A stretch of DNA of 64,000 bases from an uncultured Selenomonadaceae bacterium (lineage in GTDB: Bacteria > Bacillota > Negativicutes > Selenomonadales > Selenomonadaceae): NCBI GenBank assembly GCA_905233135.1, contig CAJOCQ010000002.1:1-64000 (forward strand), given 5' to 3'. Of this stretch, positions 51,235 through 61,111 are shown piece by piece. The notes beneath the pieces were generated by a model. It was not told the origin of the DNA. It did not search any database and saw only the letters and a program-made list of their open reading frames with translations. The position numbers and the translations under genes were made by a program. Position 1 is the stretch's first letter, and each line of letters starts with the position of its first letter.

Positions 51235-52830
51235 TTAAAATGCGTCCCCGTAAATTTCAACGTCAGGATTTTCATTTGAAGTATTAATTTCGACGTTGGC
51301 GGGTTTTTCTTGTTTTTGGGATTTATCTTTTTTAGATTTTTTATCTTTCTTTTTTTCGTCAAAAGGCGGCGGAAGTGCATTTAAATCAACGTCATTTAAA
51401 TTATTTTTATCGCGCTGCCCTGCGTGGTAAAGGTCGCGCAGTTCGTCACTCATACCCGCGCGTTTAACTTCGCCGTCGCCCATAATGTACGGCGTAATTA
51501 CAATAATTAATTCGCGTTTATCGCGGCTCTTTGTGGTGTATTTGAAAAATTCGCCGAGAATTGGAATATCTCCCAAAAGCGGGATTTTTGAAACTTGTTT
51601 ACTTTCAGTAGAATCCATCAAGCCGCCAATAACCATAGTTGAACCCGAATCAATGTTAATGACAGAATCTGCGCGGCGCGTAGCAATGATAGGTTGCCCG
51701 TCAACCGTTTGCCCGCTTAAATTGCTGACTTCGGTATGAACCACTGAAGTAATTCTGTTTTGCGCGTCAATGACGGGTTTAAATTGCAAAATAATACCGT
51801 AGTCTTTGAAATTGGTTGTACTGCCGTTGGCGTTTGAAACGGTGTAGGGAATTTGCCCGCCAATTTGAATAGTAGCTTGTTCGCCGCTCATAGTTGTAAT
51901 ATTCGGGCGTGATAAAATATGTGCGTCGCCTTTTGTAACGAGCGCGTGAATTGTAGCGTTAATAGGACCGAATCTTTGTTCAATCCATTTTAGCGGCTTA
52001 TCTTTAAAATCAACAGGGTCGCTGTAAGTTACACTGCTGCTTGTAGGCGCACCTGTACTTGGGTCATTATAAACGTAAACTCTTGCTTTGTTGGTTCTGT
52101 CATGTGCTTCGCCGAAAGTAAAAACGCCGCCGCTTCCGCTCTCGCCGTAGGTAATACCCAAATCTTTTGCTTTATCGGAGCTGATTTCTATAACCTGCGC
52201 CTCAAGTCGAATTTGCAAAGGATTAACCATTTCTAAAAGGTCAATGATAGTACCTGCGCTTTCAAGTTCATTTACTTCAACATTGCTGCCGCCGCCGCCG
52301 CTGGTTGCACTTGAGGTACTTAGTTGCATATCGACGTTGCTGCCGACAGATAAATTATTATCGCCGTTGCTGCCAACGTAAAGACGGGCAGTTTGCAGGG
52401 CATAATTTCTTTCATACTGATTTTGTACAGTGCCTGTCAATAAAATTCTGTCGCCGACTTTTTTAACGTGAACATCGGGCAAATTAATTGCTTTTTCGAT
52501 AATTGCCGCCTGCCCAATTTCTTCATCGACAACGTTAATTAAATATTCGTAGCGTGCGCCGTCAGCAGTCCAAATAAAAAGCGTGGTAGAGCCCTTTTTT
52601 TCTTTTGCGGTTATAACAAATTCATTTGGGGAAGTTGACGGTTGCTTGACGGTAATAACTTCGTCACTGCCTACAAAAACTCTTGAAATTTTTTTATTCA
52701 AGCTGATATATTCTGAAGCGTAAAACTCCAGCGTTATTTGTTCCCGATACGCGGCACTTTCGGCATAAACGGCAGAATTTACGGCGAGAAGCGTACCCAA
52801 TACCGGCATAAAAAATTTTCCGTATTTCAT
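51235..52830 (-). CDS. cpaC: Tad pilus outer-membrane secretin (CpaC/RcpA)
   Basis: 531 residues from ATG 52830; a GTG three codons earlier is possible. Signal peptide ends VYA. The N-terminal BON-like region (YISLNKKISRVFVGSDEVITV) and the secretin core (RLEAQVIEISSDKAKDLGI, then VNIDSGSTMVIGGLMDS and PLLGDIPILGEFF) are clear. A Lys/Asp-rich tail follows residue 490. It forms the outer-membrane channel, so the cell is diderm. Confidence 0.93.
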   Translation of the reverse strand: MKYGKFFMPVLGTLLAVNSAVYAESAAYREQITLEFYASEYISLNKKISRVFVGSDEVITVKQPSTSPNEFVITAKEKKGSTTLFIWTADGARYEYLINVVDEEIGQAAIIEKAINLPDVHVKKVGDRILLTGTVQNQYERNYALQTARLYVGSNGDNNLSVGSNVDMQLSTSSATSGGGGSNVEVNELESAGTIIDLLEMVNPLQIRLEAQVIEISSDKAKDLGITYGESGSGGVFTFGEAHDRTNKARVYVYNDPSTGAPTSSSVTYSDPVDFKDKPLKWIEQRFGPINATIHALVTKGDAHILSRPNITTMSGEQATIQIGGQIPYTVSNANGSTTNFKDYGIILQFKPVIDAQNRITSVVHTEVSNLSGQTVDGQPIIATRRADSVINIDSGSTMVIGGLMDSTESKQVSKIPLLGDIPILGEFFKYTTKSRDKRELIIVITPYIMGDGEVKRAGMSDELRDLYHAGQRDKNNLNDVDLNALPPPFDEKKKDKKSKKDKSQKQEKPANVEINTSNENPDVEIYGDAF

Positions 52831-52853
52831 AATTCTCACTCTTCACTGTTCAA

Positions 52854-53882
52854 TTAAGGCGTTACTGATGTTTTTGGTGAATTGGCATTATTATTTGCTG
52901 TAGCATTTTGTGCGGTAGCAGAATCATCTTTATTGCCGTAAATAATTTCGATTTTATTTTCTGCGGGCGCAACCGGAGCTTGCACGGGTGTTTGTGCAGG
53001 TGCAGTTTGCGCTGTTTCAGATTGGGCGGGAGTTTTTACGGATTCCATAACGTATTGTGCGCCTGTAATGTAGTCACTTTGCGGGACGAGCGGGCGCAAC
53101 ATTAAATAAATATCGCCGAGTTTTGTAGCAGAAACAAGCATCATAACTTCTTCGGGGCGCAACGCCAAAGTTGCCATTGTAGGATTGGCAATAGCGGTTG
53201 TTTCTGGATTAACCGAAGGGTCATTGTTATTGTTGTTGTTGTTATTATTGTTATTATTATTGCCGTTGTCGGAATTGTTGCGCACGCCCATATTTTGGTT
53301 AATGCTCAATAATAAAACATCTTGCAAAAGCAGGCGACTTGTAACCTTGTTATTTTCAGCCTCAATCAAAAGAACGTCAACATAATCGCCGGGCTTTGCA
53401 AAACCTGAAACGCCCGTAATATCGTTAATAGCTATTGAAACTGCGCGGCAATCGGGCGGAATACTTCCGACAAATCCTGCCATTGCTGCATTTTGGTAAA
53501 CTTTTGCGTGAGTAATTACGTCGCCCTTGTAAATTCTTTCTCGCGCAGGTTTATTTGCAACTTCTGCAATATCAGTAACTGCGTCTTGCGGAACCATATT
53601 TTCGGGCATTTCTTGAGTCTCCAACAAGTTGCTTACAAGCATACTTCTCGGCTCAATATTTCCCGCCGCAACTACAACATTAACCGTTTTAATTTTGGGA
53701 GTTTGATTTTCTTCGGTGGCTTGTTGTTGTTCTACTTCGGGCGGCGGCGCGTTACGTGAACCGCTTGAAAGCATTGTCAGTGCAATATACATTAAAAAAA
53801 AGATAATAATTGCTGCAACACCGGCTAATGCTAACAGTTGGCGCGGGCGTAAGTTACTCAACCAATCAAAAAACCTTCTCAA
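52854..53882 (-). CDS. cpaB: Tad pilus assembly protein CpaB (RcpC)
   Basis: 342 residues from TTG 53882. A membrane anchor (LLALAGVAAIIIFFLMYIAL) is followed by the SAF/CpaB core (VVVAAGNIEPRSMLVSNLL, then SIPPDCRAVSIAINDITGVSGFAKPGDYVDVLL). Between residues about 205 and 220 lies an uninterrupted Asn tract encoded by AAT/AAC triplets. The C-terminal Pro/Ala/Gln-rich part is likely disordered. First gene of the operon, behind a good promoter. Confidence 0.92.
   Translation of the reverse strand: MRRFFDWLSNLRPRQLLALAGVAAIIIFFLMYIALTMLSSGSRNAPPPEVEQQQATEENQTPKIKTVNVVVAAGNIEPRSMLVSNLLETQEMPENMVPQDAVTDIAEVANKPARERIYKGDVITHAKVYQNAAMAGFVGSIPPDCRAVSIAINDITGVSGFAKPGDYVDVLLIEAENNKVTSRLLLQDVLLLSINQNMGVRNNSDNGNNNNNNNNNNNNNDPSVNPETTAIANPTMATLALRPEEVMMLVSATKLGDIYLMLRPLVPQSDYITGAQYVMESVKTPAQSETAQTAPAQTPVQAPVAPAENKIEIIYGNKDDSATAQNATANNNANSPKTSVTP
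53222..53270 (-). repeat. Asn-coding trinucleotide microsatellite in cpaB
   Basis: About 16 consecutive AAT/AAC codons (seen as ATT/GTT triplets on the plus strand). The tract is in-frame so length changes would alter linker length only. Confidence 0.85.
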
Positions 53883-53958
53883 CTAAACCTAAACCTTCTT
53901 TCTTTGTAGATTTTTTTGTGGTATATGTAACACTAACCGATCATACTTATATTGACAC

Positions 53959-53987
53959 ATTCTAAAACTTTTTGGTATTATTGTCAA
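53959..53987 (-). promoter_or_regulatory. Promoter of the tad operon
   Basis: Minus-strand TTGACA (53987-53982), 17-bp spacer, TAGAAT (53964-53959), about 75 bases upstream of cpaB. Confidence 0.7.
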
Positions 53988-54019
53988 TCAAACTCAAGGG
54001 CGGGGGTGCGTGTTAATCC

Positions 54020-54364
54020 GTGTTAAAACAATGTAAAATACAAAATACTGACGGCGAAAAAATTTTTTTGCTGGAAATTGCCGACAATTTTTTCAAAAGA
54101 TTTTGCGGGCTAATGTTAAGAAAAAAAATTCCGCAAGGGCGCGGACTTTTAATTTTGCCTTGCAACAGCATTCATATGCTTTTTATGCGCTTTTCAATCG
54201 ACGCGGTTTATATTGACGAAAATTACAGAGTCAAAAAGATTGTAAAAAATTTGCCGCCTTGGCTCGGAATGTCGATTTGCGCGGGCGCGCACGCGGTTAT
54301 TGAATTGGCGGCGGGCGAAGCTGACAGGTTGAATTTTAAAATTGGCAGTAAAATTTATTTCTAG
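54020..54364 (+). CDS. DUF192-family protein
   Basis: 114 residues from GTG 54020. The family pattern is clear: FCGLMLRKKIPQGRGLLI, then NSIHMLFMRFSIDAVYIDE and NLPPW. Members are small beta-barrel proteins often found near Tad or secretion genes; function unknown. It is divergent from cpaB and would share its control region. No signal peptide. Confidence 0.85.
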   Translation: MLKQCKIQNTDGEKIFLLEIADNFFKRFCGLMLRKKIPQGRGLLILPCNSIHMLFMRFSIDAVYIDENYRVKKIVKNLPPWLGMSICAGAHAVIELAAGEADRLNFKIGSKIYF

Positions 54365-54601
54365 GATGTATTTGCAAATTAAAAATTTTAAGGCAAAAAG
54401 CAGTAGGCACTAGAGTATGTTTACAAATTAAAATTTTTGAATGTACTTTCTTTTTCCGAAGCAAAAAAGAAAGTACCAAAGAAAAGTGCTTTTAATCGCG
54501 TGCGTAGTCGGAGACCCGCTGAAATCGCATCCTGCGATTTGCGCGGGAAGGGCGCGCGTCCTGCGCGCCGTCAATTTTTTTCTTTGTAAACACGTTCTAA
54601 T
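54365..54601. repeat. Dispersed intergenic hairpin element, copy B, with GC-rich hairpins
   Basis: 54,442-54,492 has ACTTTCTTTTT ... AAAAAAGAAAGT and CCAAAGAAAAGTGCTTT, as at 26.5 kb. It is followed by two perfect hairpins, AAATCGCA-TCC-TGCGATTT and GGCGCGC-GTCCT-GCGCGCC, unusually GC-rich for this genome. No gene is seen. Confidence 0.65.
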
Positions 54602-56233
54602 TTAGCCTACACCGTCAGCACCTTTATAATAAAAGCCGTTGCGCCCGTGTTTTTTGACGTAATAGAGCGCGTTATCAGCCGCTTTAAAAATTGTATCGTA
54701 ATCTTTGCCGTCGTTGGGAACTATAGCAATTCCAATGCTTGCCGTAACGCCGGGATTTACGCCGTCAATCAGCAACGCCGGCGCAACAGATTTAATATCC
54801 TTTGCCTTGCGAATAACAATTTCTATATCGGGCAAGTTGTCAATAATTACAACAAATTCATCGCCGCCGAATCTGCCTATGCAGTCATTCGGGCGGAATT
54901 TTTTTCGCAAATTTTTGGCAAACTCCATTAAAACTTTGTCGCCGAATTGATGTCCGTGGGTATCGTTAGCTTCTTTAAAGTGATCCAAGTCAATTATGTA
55001 CATTGCCAAAAATGTATCATTTTGTTCAGTTTTGTTGAAAGTTTGCAGTTTCATTTTGCCGATATTTTCAGTAGTAGCTTTGTTATAAAGTTTAGTAAGC
55101 GTGTCGAGTTCAGCTTCAAGTTGGTAAGCGTCGCGGGCGGAGCGAATTTTATTGAACGCCGCCGCCATTTGCCCAAATTCGTCGTCTGATTGAATTTCGA
55201 TTTTTTCAATTTTGCCGTTGCCTGAAATAATTTTGTTGGCAGCGTCGGTAATTTTAACCAACGGGCGCGTAACTTTGAATGAAATTAAAAACGCCAATAT
55301 AAAAATTACCGCCATTATAATTGTGCCGAGAATAATCGACTGAAAAATTTTATAATAAACTTGTTCCAAAATCTGCGCGTAGGGTTGAATTGTGATAATA
55401 ATCCAATTTGTACGCCAATTTCTTGAATAATTTATAATGCAATCTTTGCCGTCGACTCTGGCGCGGAAATTGCCGAAACTGCTTTTTTTTATTTTATCTG
55501 CAAGGTATTTGTAACGCCCTACGCCGTTTGCTTCTTTTATAAAGCCGGAATAATTTTCTTTGTCAGAATGTGCGATAGTTTTGCCTTCGCGGTCGATTAT
55601 GATAACCGAATTTTCGTCGCTGTCGTAACTTTGAATAAATTCCTGCAAAACATTCAAATTAAAATTTCGCTGTACCATACCGATAGGCTTGTTTAGGTTA
55701 TCTTTAACGGGCACTTCCAAAATAATAACTCTTTCGCCGGTGGAGCGGCTTATTAAAATATCAGAAATAAAACTGCGCCCGCGCATAGCCTCATGGAAAT
55801 GTTGACGCCCGCTAAGATTTACCAAAGGCGCGTAGTCGGTGCGAACAATTTGTTGGGCGTCCTTGCCTGTCAGCGCGGTTAAATTTTTATCACGGAAAAT
55901 TCTGTTTGTATCAAAAATAAGATTTTGCATTTCTTGAAAATTTGATTCGTTGGGGTTTTGAAGGTATTCGACAAGAATTGGATTTATAGCCAAAGAGTGC
56001 AACACGTGAAAATTTTTATCACAAAGTTGAGTAACGTACTGCGACACAATAGAATTTTTAAGTAATCCGTTTTTTTGGGCGTGGTCTTCCAATTCTTCCA
56101 TTGTATTTCTTGCGCTGAACAAAGTTACAATTATGAGCGGCACTGCGCCCATAATGATAAGGAGTAGAAAAATTTTATTTCTGATGCTCCTTGTAATTGC
56201 CATTTCTCGTGCGACAAAACTTTGACGCCGCAC
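54602..56233 (-). CDS. Membrane diguanylate cyclase (dCache-HAMP-GGDEF)
   Basis: 543 residues from GTG 56233; the ribosome site is unusually close to it, and ATG 56203 is the alternative. Membrane segment (IFLLLIIMGAVPLIIVTLF), dCache sensor (45-290), membrane segment (IILGTIIMAVIFILAFLIS), HAMP (about 320-370), then GGDEF with IGRFGGDEFVV, the intact active site. Makes c-di-GMP in response to an extracytoplasmic signal. No EAL domain. Confidence 0.92.
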   Translation of the reverse strand: MRRQSFVAREMAITRSIRNKIFLLLIIMGAVPLIIVTLFSARNTMEELEDHAQKNGLLKNSIVSQYVTQLCDKNFHVLHSLAINPILVEYLQNPNESNFQEMQNLIFDTNRIFRDKNLTALTGKDAQQIVRTDYAPLVNLSGRQHFHEAMRGRSFISDILISRSTGERVIILEVPVKDNLNKPIGMVQRNFNLNVLQEFIQSYDSDENSVIIIDREGKTIAHSDKENYSGFIKEANGVGRYKYLADKIKKSSFGNFRARVDGKDCIINYSRNWRTNWIIITIQPYAQILEQVYYKIFQSIILGTIIMAVIFILAFLISFKVTRPLVKITDAANKIISGNGKIEKIEIQSDDEFGQMAAAFNKIRSARDAYQLEAELDTLTKLYNKATTENIGKMKLQTFNKTEQNDTFLAMYIIDLDHFKEANDTHGHQFGDKVLMEFAKNLRKKFRPNDCIGRFGGDEFVVIIDNLPDIEIVIRKAKDIKSVAPALLIDGVNPGVTASIGIAIVPNDGKDYDTIFKAADNALYYVKKHGRNGFYYKGADGVG

Positions 56234-56536
56234 ACTCCCCCCTTTAATTTTTTTCGGTAATTATAATGTAGAAATTGGAAAATCTCAATAAAAAATTTAG
56301 TTTCAATTTTTTTATAATACAGCGTTTCTTTGCTTTAGAAATTATTTTAAATGTACTTTCTTTTTCCTGCGCGGCTTACGTAGTAAAGCGTACTCTCTTG
56401 CAAAAAATATTGCGAGCTGAGGCTGAGTGACGGGCGGGTTTTTCAATTCCATAACACCTGAAATCGTACAGCATTTTTTCCAACAAAAAAAGCCGAATGA
56501 AAATTCATTCGACTAAAAAATTTTTTTGATTAGAAA
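56234..56536. other. Intergenic region with partial repeat and terminator
   Basis: No gene is visible. 56,350-56,374 matches the first half of the dispersed hairpin element (ATGTACTTTCTTTTTC). The rest shows a terminator at 56,490 and otherwise nothing recognisable. Confidence 0.5.
56490..56515 (-). terminator. Terminator of terD
   Basis: On the minus strand GTCGAATGAA-TTT-TCATTCGGC forms a long perfect stem followed by TTTTTTT. Confidence 0.8.
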
Positions 56537-57115
56537 TTAAACGTTGACGCCGTAATTTTTGCCGAGCGCGGCAAGCCCGCCGCTCCAGCCGCTGCCTATT
56601 GCGTTAAATTTCCATTCGCCGTTATGGCGATAAATTTCGCCGACAACAACTGCAGTTTCAACTGAAAAATCTTCGCCCAAATCGTAGCGAATCAATTCCT
56701 GTTGCGTTACATCGTCAACAACGCGAATAAAAGCGTTTGAAACTTGCCCGAAAGTTTGTTTGCGTGCTTCGGCGTCGTAAATTGTAACGGTAAAATCGAT
56801 TTTTTCGATATTTGCGGGAACTTTTTCGAGGTCGATTTTAATTTCTTCGTCGTCGCCGTCGCCGGAGCCCGTCAAGTTATCGCCCAAATGTTCGACTGAG
56901 CCGCTTTTGTGTTTCAAATTGTTGTAGAAAACAAAATCTTCGTCGCTTGTAACTTTGCCGTTTGCGCCGAGCAAAAATGCCGCCGCGTCCAAATCGAAAT
57001 CAAAGCCGCCGTCATACTTGTTGGTATCCCAGCCCAAGCCGATTAAAATTTTTTTCAAGCTGGGATTACCCTTTGTCAAGTCAACTTTCTGCCCTTTTCT
57101 TAAACTTACAGCCAT
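56537..57115 (-). CDS. TerD-family stress/tellurite protein
   Basis: 192 residues from ATG 57115 behind GGAAG. Family features: [63 protein letters not shown] and a Ca2+-binding acidic set. TerD proteins bind calcium and are linked to tellurite, phage or envelope stress. It shares the leader motif ACTGACTGAAAGGAAG with groEL. Confidence 0.95.
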   Translation of the reverse strand: MAVSLRKGQKVDLTKGNPSLKKILIGLGWDTNKYDGGFDFDLDAAAFLLGANGKVTSDEDFVFYNNLKHKSGSVEHLGDNLTGSGDGDDEEIKIDLEKVPANIEKIDFTVTIYDAEARKQTFGQVSNAFIRVVDDVTQQELIRYDLGEDFSVETAVVVGEIYRHNGEWKFNAIGSGWSGGLAALGKNYGVNV

Positions 57116-57118
57116 TAG

Positions 57119-57215
57119 TAAAACTTCCTTTCAGTCAGTTTTAGGGTTCCAAGGTTCCAGGAAAGAGGGATTAGTGAATTTTCACTCTTCCCTCTTCCTT
57201 TGAACCCTTGAACCC
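57119..57215. repeat. Word-repeat hairpin between the two TerD genes
   Basis: AGGGTTCCAAGGTTCC with the opposite arm TTTGAACCCTTGAACCCTT, and AAGAGGGA / TCCCTCTT, make a hairpin with arms of about 28 bases and a loop of about 18. Confidence 0.65.
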
Positions 57216-58385
57216 TTATTTGCGTCCGACAGTCCACCTCAAGCCCCAATCAAAATCTTCATCCATTTCTTGGGAATCGTGGTAAAAGCGAACGATTTTT
57301 TCAACACTAAAAGTTTCGCCGACATTTTCCAAAAGTGCAATCGCGCAGGTTCTTTTTTCGGATCCGTATTCGTCCATACGCACAATAAGTTCAGGACTGC
57401 CGGGACATTTTACGGTAACAACGGCGTTTGCGCCTTCCCAATTTGCCGCGCCTTCATAAATAAAAGTAAAAATTAAAATGCGCTGAATTTTGTTGACAAA
57501 TTTACCGTTAATGCGCAAAGTTTCGCCGCCTTCAAAGTCGCCTGTTCTGTCGTCGCCGTCAAGGGCAATGTAGGGCGGCTTTGTCAAACTGCCGAAAAGA
57601 TTTCCCAACGCTTGCACTGCGCCCGCGCGTCCGTCCTTCAACTCAAAAAGGCAAGCCAAATCTAAATCAATGGCGTTGCTGAAAAAACCTTGCGGCTTGC
57701 GCCAATTCAGATTTATAACAATTTCGCCCAAAGTATTGCCGCGCTTAATCAGATTAACTCTTTGCCCTTTGCGCAATTCGATTTTTTTAGGCGCGGAATT
57801 TTGCGACGTTTGACGCACGGTATTAATATTTTTTTTCTGCGGCGGCGTAGGAGGCGGTGGCGGCGGAGCTGTCATTTCGTCAGAAACTTCAATACCGAAA
57901 TCGTTGCAAAGAGCGGCAAGTCCGCCCTTAAAGCCTGCACCCGTTGCATTGAATTTCCACGCGCCTTTATAGCGGTAAATTTCGCCCAAAACTATTGCTG
58001 TTTCAACGGTAAATTGGTCAGGCTTGAAGGTTGCAATTTCGGTACCGTAAAAATCTTGCAATATTAAATTTGCGCCGCTGATTTTGCTGAAATTTTGTTT
58101 GCGCGTGTCGGCTTCGTAAATTGTAGCAGTTATTGAAATTTTTTCAACATGGCGCGGAATTTTTGTTAAATCGATTTCAACAGAATCGTCGCTGCAATGT
58201 GTAACGCTTCCTGATTTATGGCGCGGGTTGCCGTAAAAAACAAAATCTTCATCGCCTGCAACTTTGCCGTTATTTTGTAGCAAAAATGCCGCCGTGTCAA
58301 TATCCAATGCACCGGAATTTCTTTCAAAAGTTACTTTTAACAAATTTTCATTGAGCGTTATTTTTTGTCCCTTACGCAACTCCAT
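57216..58385 (-). CDS. Tandem TerD-domain protein
   Basis: 389 residues from ATG 58385 behind GAAAGGAG. Residues 1-170 are a TerD domain (LDIDTAAFLL, FVFYGNPRHKSGSV), then a Pro-rich linker (PPPPPPTPPQ), then a second TerD-like domain (about 205-389) starting KIELRKGQRVNL with IDLDLACLFELKDG and GDDRTGDFEGGETLRIN. Paralogue of the single-domain gene next to it, so the pair is a small ter stress locus without terC in view. Confidence 0.92.
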   Translation of the reverse strand: MELRKGQKITLNENLLKVTFERNSGALDIDTAAFLLQNNGKVAGDEDFVFYGNPRHKSGSVTHCSDDSVEIDLTKIPRHVEKISITATIYEADTRKQNFSKISGANLILQDFYGTEIATFKPDQFTVETAIVLGEIYRYKGAWKFNATGAGFKGGLAALCNDFGIEVSDEMTAPPPPPPTPPQKKNINTVRQTSQNSAPKKIELRKGQRVNLIKRGNTLGEIVINLNWRKPQGFFSNAIDLDLACLFELKDGRAGAVQALGNLFGSLTKPPYIALDGDDRTGDFEGGETLRINGKFVNKIQRILIFTFIYEGAANWEGANAVVTVKCPGSPELIVRMDEYGSEKRTCAIALLENVGETFSVEKIVRFYHDSQEMDEDFDWGLRWTVGRK

Positions 58386-58438
58386 TTTTAAAACTCCTTT
58401 CAATCGATTTTAGATAACGCGCATTATTTCTTGGAAAA

Positions 58439-58909
58439 TTAAATTTTTTGCTTGTCACGAATTGCGCGCTCAATGTCTCGCTTAGCGGATTTTTCGGCAA
58501 GTGCGGCGCGTTTATCGTAATTATGTTTACCGCTTGCAAGAGCCAATTCAAGTTTTGCTTTGCCGTTTTTAAAATAGATTTTCAGCGGAATTAAAGTAAA
58601 ACCTTTTTCGCGCGTTTTGCCGAAAAGTTTTAAAATTTCTTTTTTGTGCATAAGCAGACGCCGCCGCCTCAACGGGTCATGATTGAAAATATTTCCCTGT
58701 TCGTAAGGGCTTATGTGCATATGTTCAACAAAAATTTCGCCGTTTTTAACTTCGGCGTAACTGTCCTTCAAATTTGCTTTACCGGCGCACAAGCTTTTTA
58801 CTTCGGTGCCTTTCAGTTCAATGCCCGCTTCGTAAGTTTCGTGAATAAAATAATCATGGCGCGCCTTTCGATTTTCGCACGCAACTTTTACACCTTTAGC
58901 CTTTGGCAA
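58439..58909 (-). CDS. smpB: SsrA-binding protein SmpB
   Basis: 156 residues from TTG 58909 behind GGGAG. The OB-fold is clear: [25 protein letters not shown], and [14 protein letters not shown], ending with [14 protein letters not shown], the basic C-terminal tail that enters the ribosome. It acts with tmRNA in trans-translation. The tmRNA gene is not seen in this window. Confidence 0.97.
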   Translation of the reverse strand: MPKAKGVKVACENRKARHDYFIHETYEAGIELKGTEVKSLCAGKANLKDSYAEVKNGEIFVEHMHISPYEQGNIFNHDPLRRRRLLMHKKEILKLFGKTREKGFTLIPLKIYFKNGKAKLELALASGKHNYDKRAALAEKSAKRDIERAIRDKQKI

Positions 58910-58930
58910 GGAAATTTCTCCCTTCGGTCG

Positions 58931-59007
58931 ATTTTCAGGTTTCAGGTAATAGGTTTCAGGTTTTAGGAAATTTTACTAACACCTGTCACCCGGCACCTGA
59001 CACCTAG
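58931..59007. repeat. Word-repeat hairpin upstream of smpB
   Basis: Arms of repeated CAGGTTTCAGGT and ACCTGTCACC / CACCTGACACC words; the right arm overlaps the stop codon of the following GGDEF gene. Confidence 0.65.
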
Positions 59008-60881
59008 AATGAAGATTGAATTATTAACGCCAAATAATTATCCATATCGTCATCCCAACGAATATTATACGCTCGCGCAGGAGTTTCAACGCCCCAATTA
59101 TTTAATTTAACGTCTATATATTCGTTGCCGCTCTTTGAAAGTTTATTAATCGGGCAGCCTTCGCAGGGAGCGTCAAGATTATGAAAACGCTTGTAACAAG
59201 TTTGCTCGTTGGTGGCATTCATTAAAGTTTGACGAATCGTATTATTGAAATAAATCGGCTCATAAGTATCTTTATCTACAACATAAATAAATTCCTGCAT
59301 ATGGTCAAGAATATTTTGCAAGTGCTTGCTCATTTTTTCTGAAACAGTGTCGTTTTGCTGATTGAGTAAAATATTTCCCAACAGTACGGAAAAAATACTA
59401 AGCCGCGTAAATTCTTCTTTAGAAAAAACGTGGTCGGCGTTGGCAACTTCAAAACAAACACTGCCTACAGTTTCGCTGCCGTGCGCAATTTGCGAATAGA
59501 CAAAGGAGCCGACTTTCAAAGTTGAAAAAACTTCCGTGTATTCGGGAAAATTGGAATAGGTATTTTCGCAGATTGACATAACACCATAGGGGGTCGGGTG
59601 ATAATGTGAATCAACCATTGAGCAATAAACATTCAAAAAATCGCCGAATTGTTCGATATGTTCTTTGGAGCCGAAAGAAAAGCCGTTGGGGCTAATCCAT
59701 TCAAAAGCTACAACGTACTGATTGGAACTTTTATTAAGTTTTGAAACTGCAACGCGGTCAAGGTTAAATTGCTTGCCGAACATTCCGAGACAAATTGAAA
59801 TTGTAGCTTCGGGGTTCTGCGTTTCGTACAGCATATTTAAAATAAATTCCAGCATATTATCTTGAAAGGCAGTTTGTCGAATATCTTCGGCGTGTTGAGG
59901 ATCTCGCGCAGAATCAACGGCAAAAGTTCGCCCAATCAAACTTTGATGATAAAATGAATACTGATTTTTGCCGCGTGATTTTGATTCATATAAAGCACGG
60001 TCTGCGCGTTTGAATAAATCTTGGTAAGTTGTGCCGTGTTCGGGATAAAGCGCAATTCCAATGCTTACGGAAAAAGGCAAGCTGACATTGTTACTTTCGT
60101 AGTTACGGTTTAAAGTTCTCAAAAGTTCGGTGCAACGACGTTCCAAAACTTCCTGCGAAGGCATATCGACAAAAAGCACAACAAATTCATCGCCGCCAAT
60201 TCTGCCGACAATATCTTTTTGGCGGAAAACGCCGCGAATTGCATTGCCCATATCAGTTAAAACGCCGTCGCCGAAAAGGTGTCCGAAAGAATCATTGATA
60301 GCTTTAAAGCCGTCCGCGTCAATAATAACAAACGCAGGCGGGAGGTCTTTATCTTTCAACTTTGAAAGGTACATTTCAATATTTTTGTGCGTTGCGTCTT
60401 TATTCAAAAATCCCGTCAAAGTATCGTGCTCGGCGGCGTCTTGAAGTTCCATTTGCCAAAGTTGCTTGACGTTAATATTGCAAATGCAGCCGAATCCTAC
60501 AACGGGGCCGTTTTCGTCGAAATAAAGCAAGAGCCGAAATTCCGCCCATAAATAGCCCCTGTCATCTTTGCCGCGCAGGCGAATTTTGCTGCTGAAATAT
60601 TTTGAATCGTTTTTGGTATGTTGGAGCCAAAACATTTCGTCAAAAAATTTTTCAAACTTTTCGCCGTCTTCGGGATGAATCATATTGCCGCCGAAAAAAG
60701 CAGTTGAGGCGGGCGTGATAACTTGCGGCAAATCGTAATCAGATTCTTCTACTGACGCCACAAATTCCATTAAATCTTCTGCTATATTCCATTTGAAGTA
60801 AATTATGTTTTCAACGTCATTCAAAATGCGGTATATTTCAGTGTCGAACTTTGTAGGGATTTGAAAATTTGAGTCGGTCAT
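59004..60881 (-). CDS. Multi-domain GGDEF protein (PAS-GGDEF-GAF-PAS-like)
   Basis: 625 residues from ATG 60881, cytoplasmic. Residues about 15-145 are PAS-like (a conserved [14 protein letters not shown]). Residues 155-315 hold GGDEF with [13 protein letters not shown], so active. Residues about 335-505 look like a GAF domain. The C-terminal 110 residues carry [17 protein letters not shown], a Cys-rich motif seen in some redox/metal PAS domains. The Shine-Dalgarno is 30 bases away with a palindrome between. Confidence 0.87.
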   Translation of the reverse strand: MTDSNFQIPTKFDTEIYRILNDVENIIYFKWNIAEDLMEFVASVEESDYDLPQVITPASTAFFGGNMIHPEDGEKFEKFFDEMFWLQHTKNDSKYFSSKIRLRGKDDRGYLWAEFRLLLYFDENGPVVGFGCICNINVKQLWQMELQDAAEHDTLTGFLNKDATHKNIEMYLSKLKDKDLPPAFVIIDADGFKAINDSFGHLFGDGVLTDMGNAIRGVFRQKDIVGRIGGDEFVVLFVDMPSQEVLERRCTELLRTLNRNYESNNVSLPFSVSIGIALYPEHGTTYQDLFKRADRALYESKSRGKNQYSFYHQSLIGRTFAVDSARDPQHAEDIRQTAFQDNMLEFILNMLYETQNPEATISICLGMFGKQFNLDRVAVSKLNKSSNQYVVAFEWISPNGFSFGSKEHIEQFGDFLNVYCSMVDSHYHPTPYGVMSICENTYSNFPEYTEVFSTLKVGSFVYSQIAHGSETVGSVCFEVANADHVFSKEEFTRLSIFSVLLGNILLNQQNDTVSEKMSKHLQNILDHMQEFIYVVDKDTYEPIYFNNTIRQTLMNATNEQTCYKRFHNLDAPCEGCPINKLSKSGNEYIDVKLNNWGVETPARAYNIRWDDDMDNYLALIIQSSF

Positions 60882-60892
60882 GCAAAATGCGA

Positions 60893-60918
60893 CAGAAATT
60901 TCTGCCGCTACACCTCCT
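60893..60918 (-). promoter_or_regulatory. Palindrome between Shine-Dalgarno and start of a GGDEF gene
   Basis: The mRNA reads AAGGAGGT, then GCGGCAGAAATTTCTGTCGC (a nearly perfect 20-nt palindrome), then about ten bases to the ATG at 60,881. Folding it would bring the ribosome site to a usual distance. Confidence 0.5.
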
Positions 60919-61000
60919 TAAAAATTTTTCGTTTTCGTCAAGCGTATTGTACCAAATTGAAAGAAATTTATGCAACCGCCTTTTTAGAAATTTTATTTGT

Positions 61001-61029
61001 TTGACAAGAATTTTATTACAGTTTATAAT
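61001..61029 (+). promoter_or_regulatory. Near-consensus sigma-70 promoter of rpoB
   Basis: TTGACA (61001-61006), 17-bp spacer, TATAAT (61024-61029): perfect hexamers and spacing, 83 bases before the ATG. Confidence 0.85.
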
Positions 61030-61111
61030 TTCCTTTACCGTTTTATATTTTGAAGGTTATCTATTGCTTGACTTCAAAATTTTTTTTTATAAATTGGGAG
61101 TGAAGGCGTTA

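Noticed and set aside
58400-59010. tmRNA (ssrA) gene next to smpB
   Set aside because: The flanks contain only word-repeat hairpins and coding sequence; no tRNA-like acceptor or tag frame was found.
61068-61093. Second rpoB promoter, TTGACT and TATAAA
   Set aside because: Spacing between the hexamers is only 14 bases, too short, and the consensus promoter upstream explains expression.
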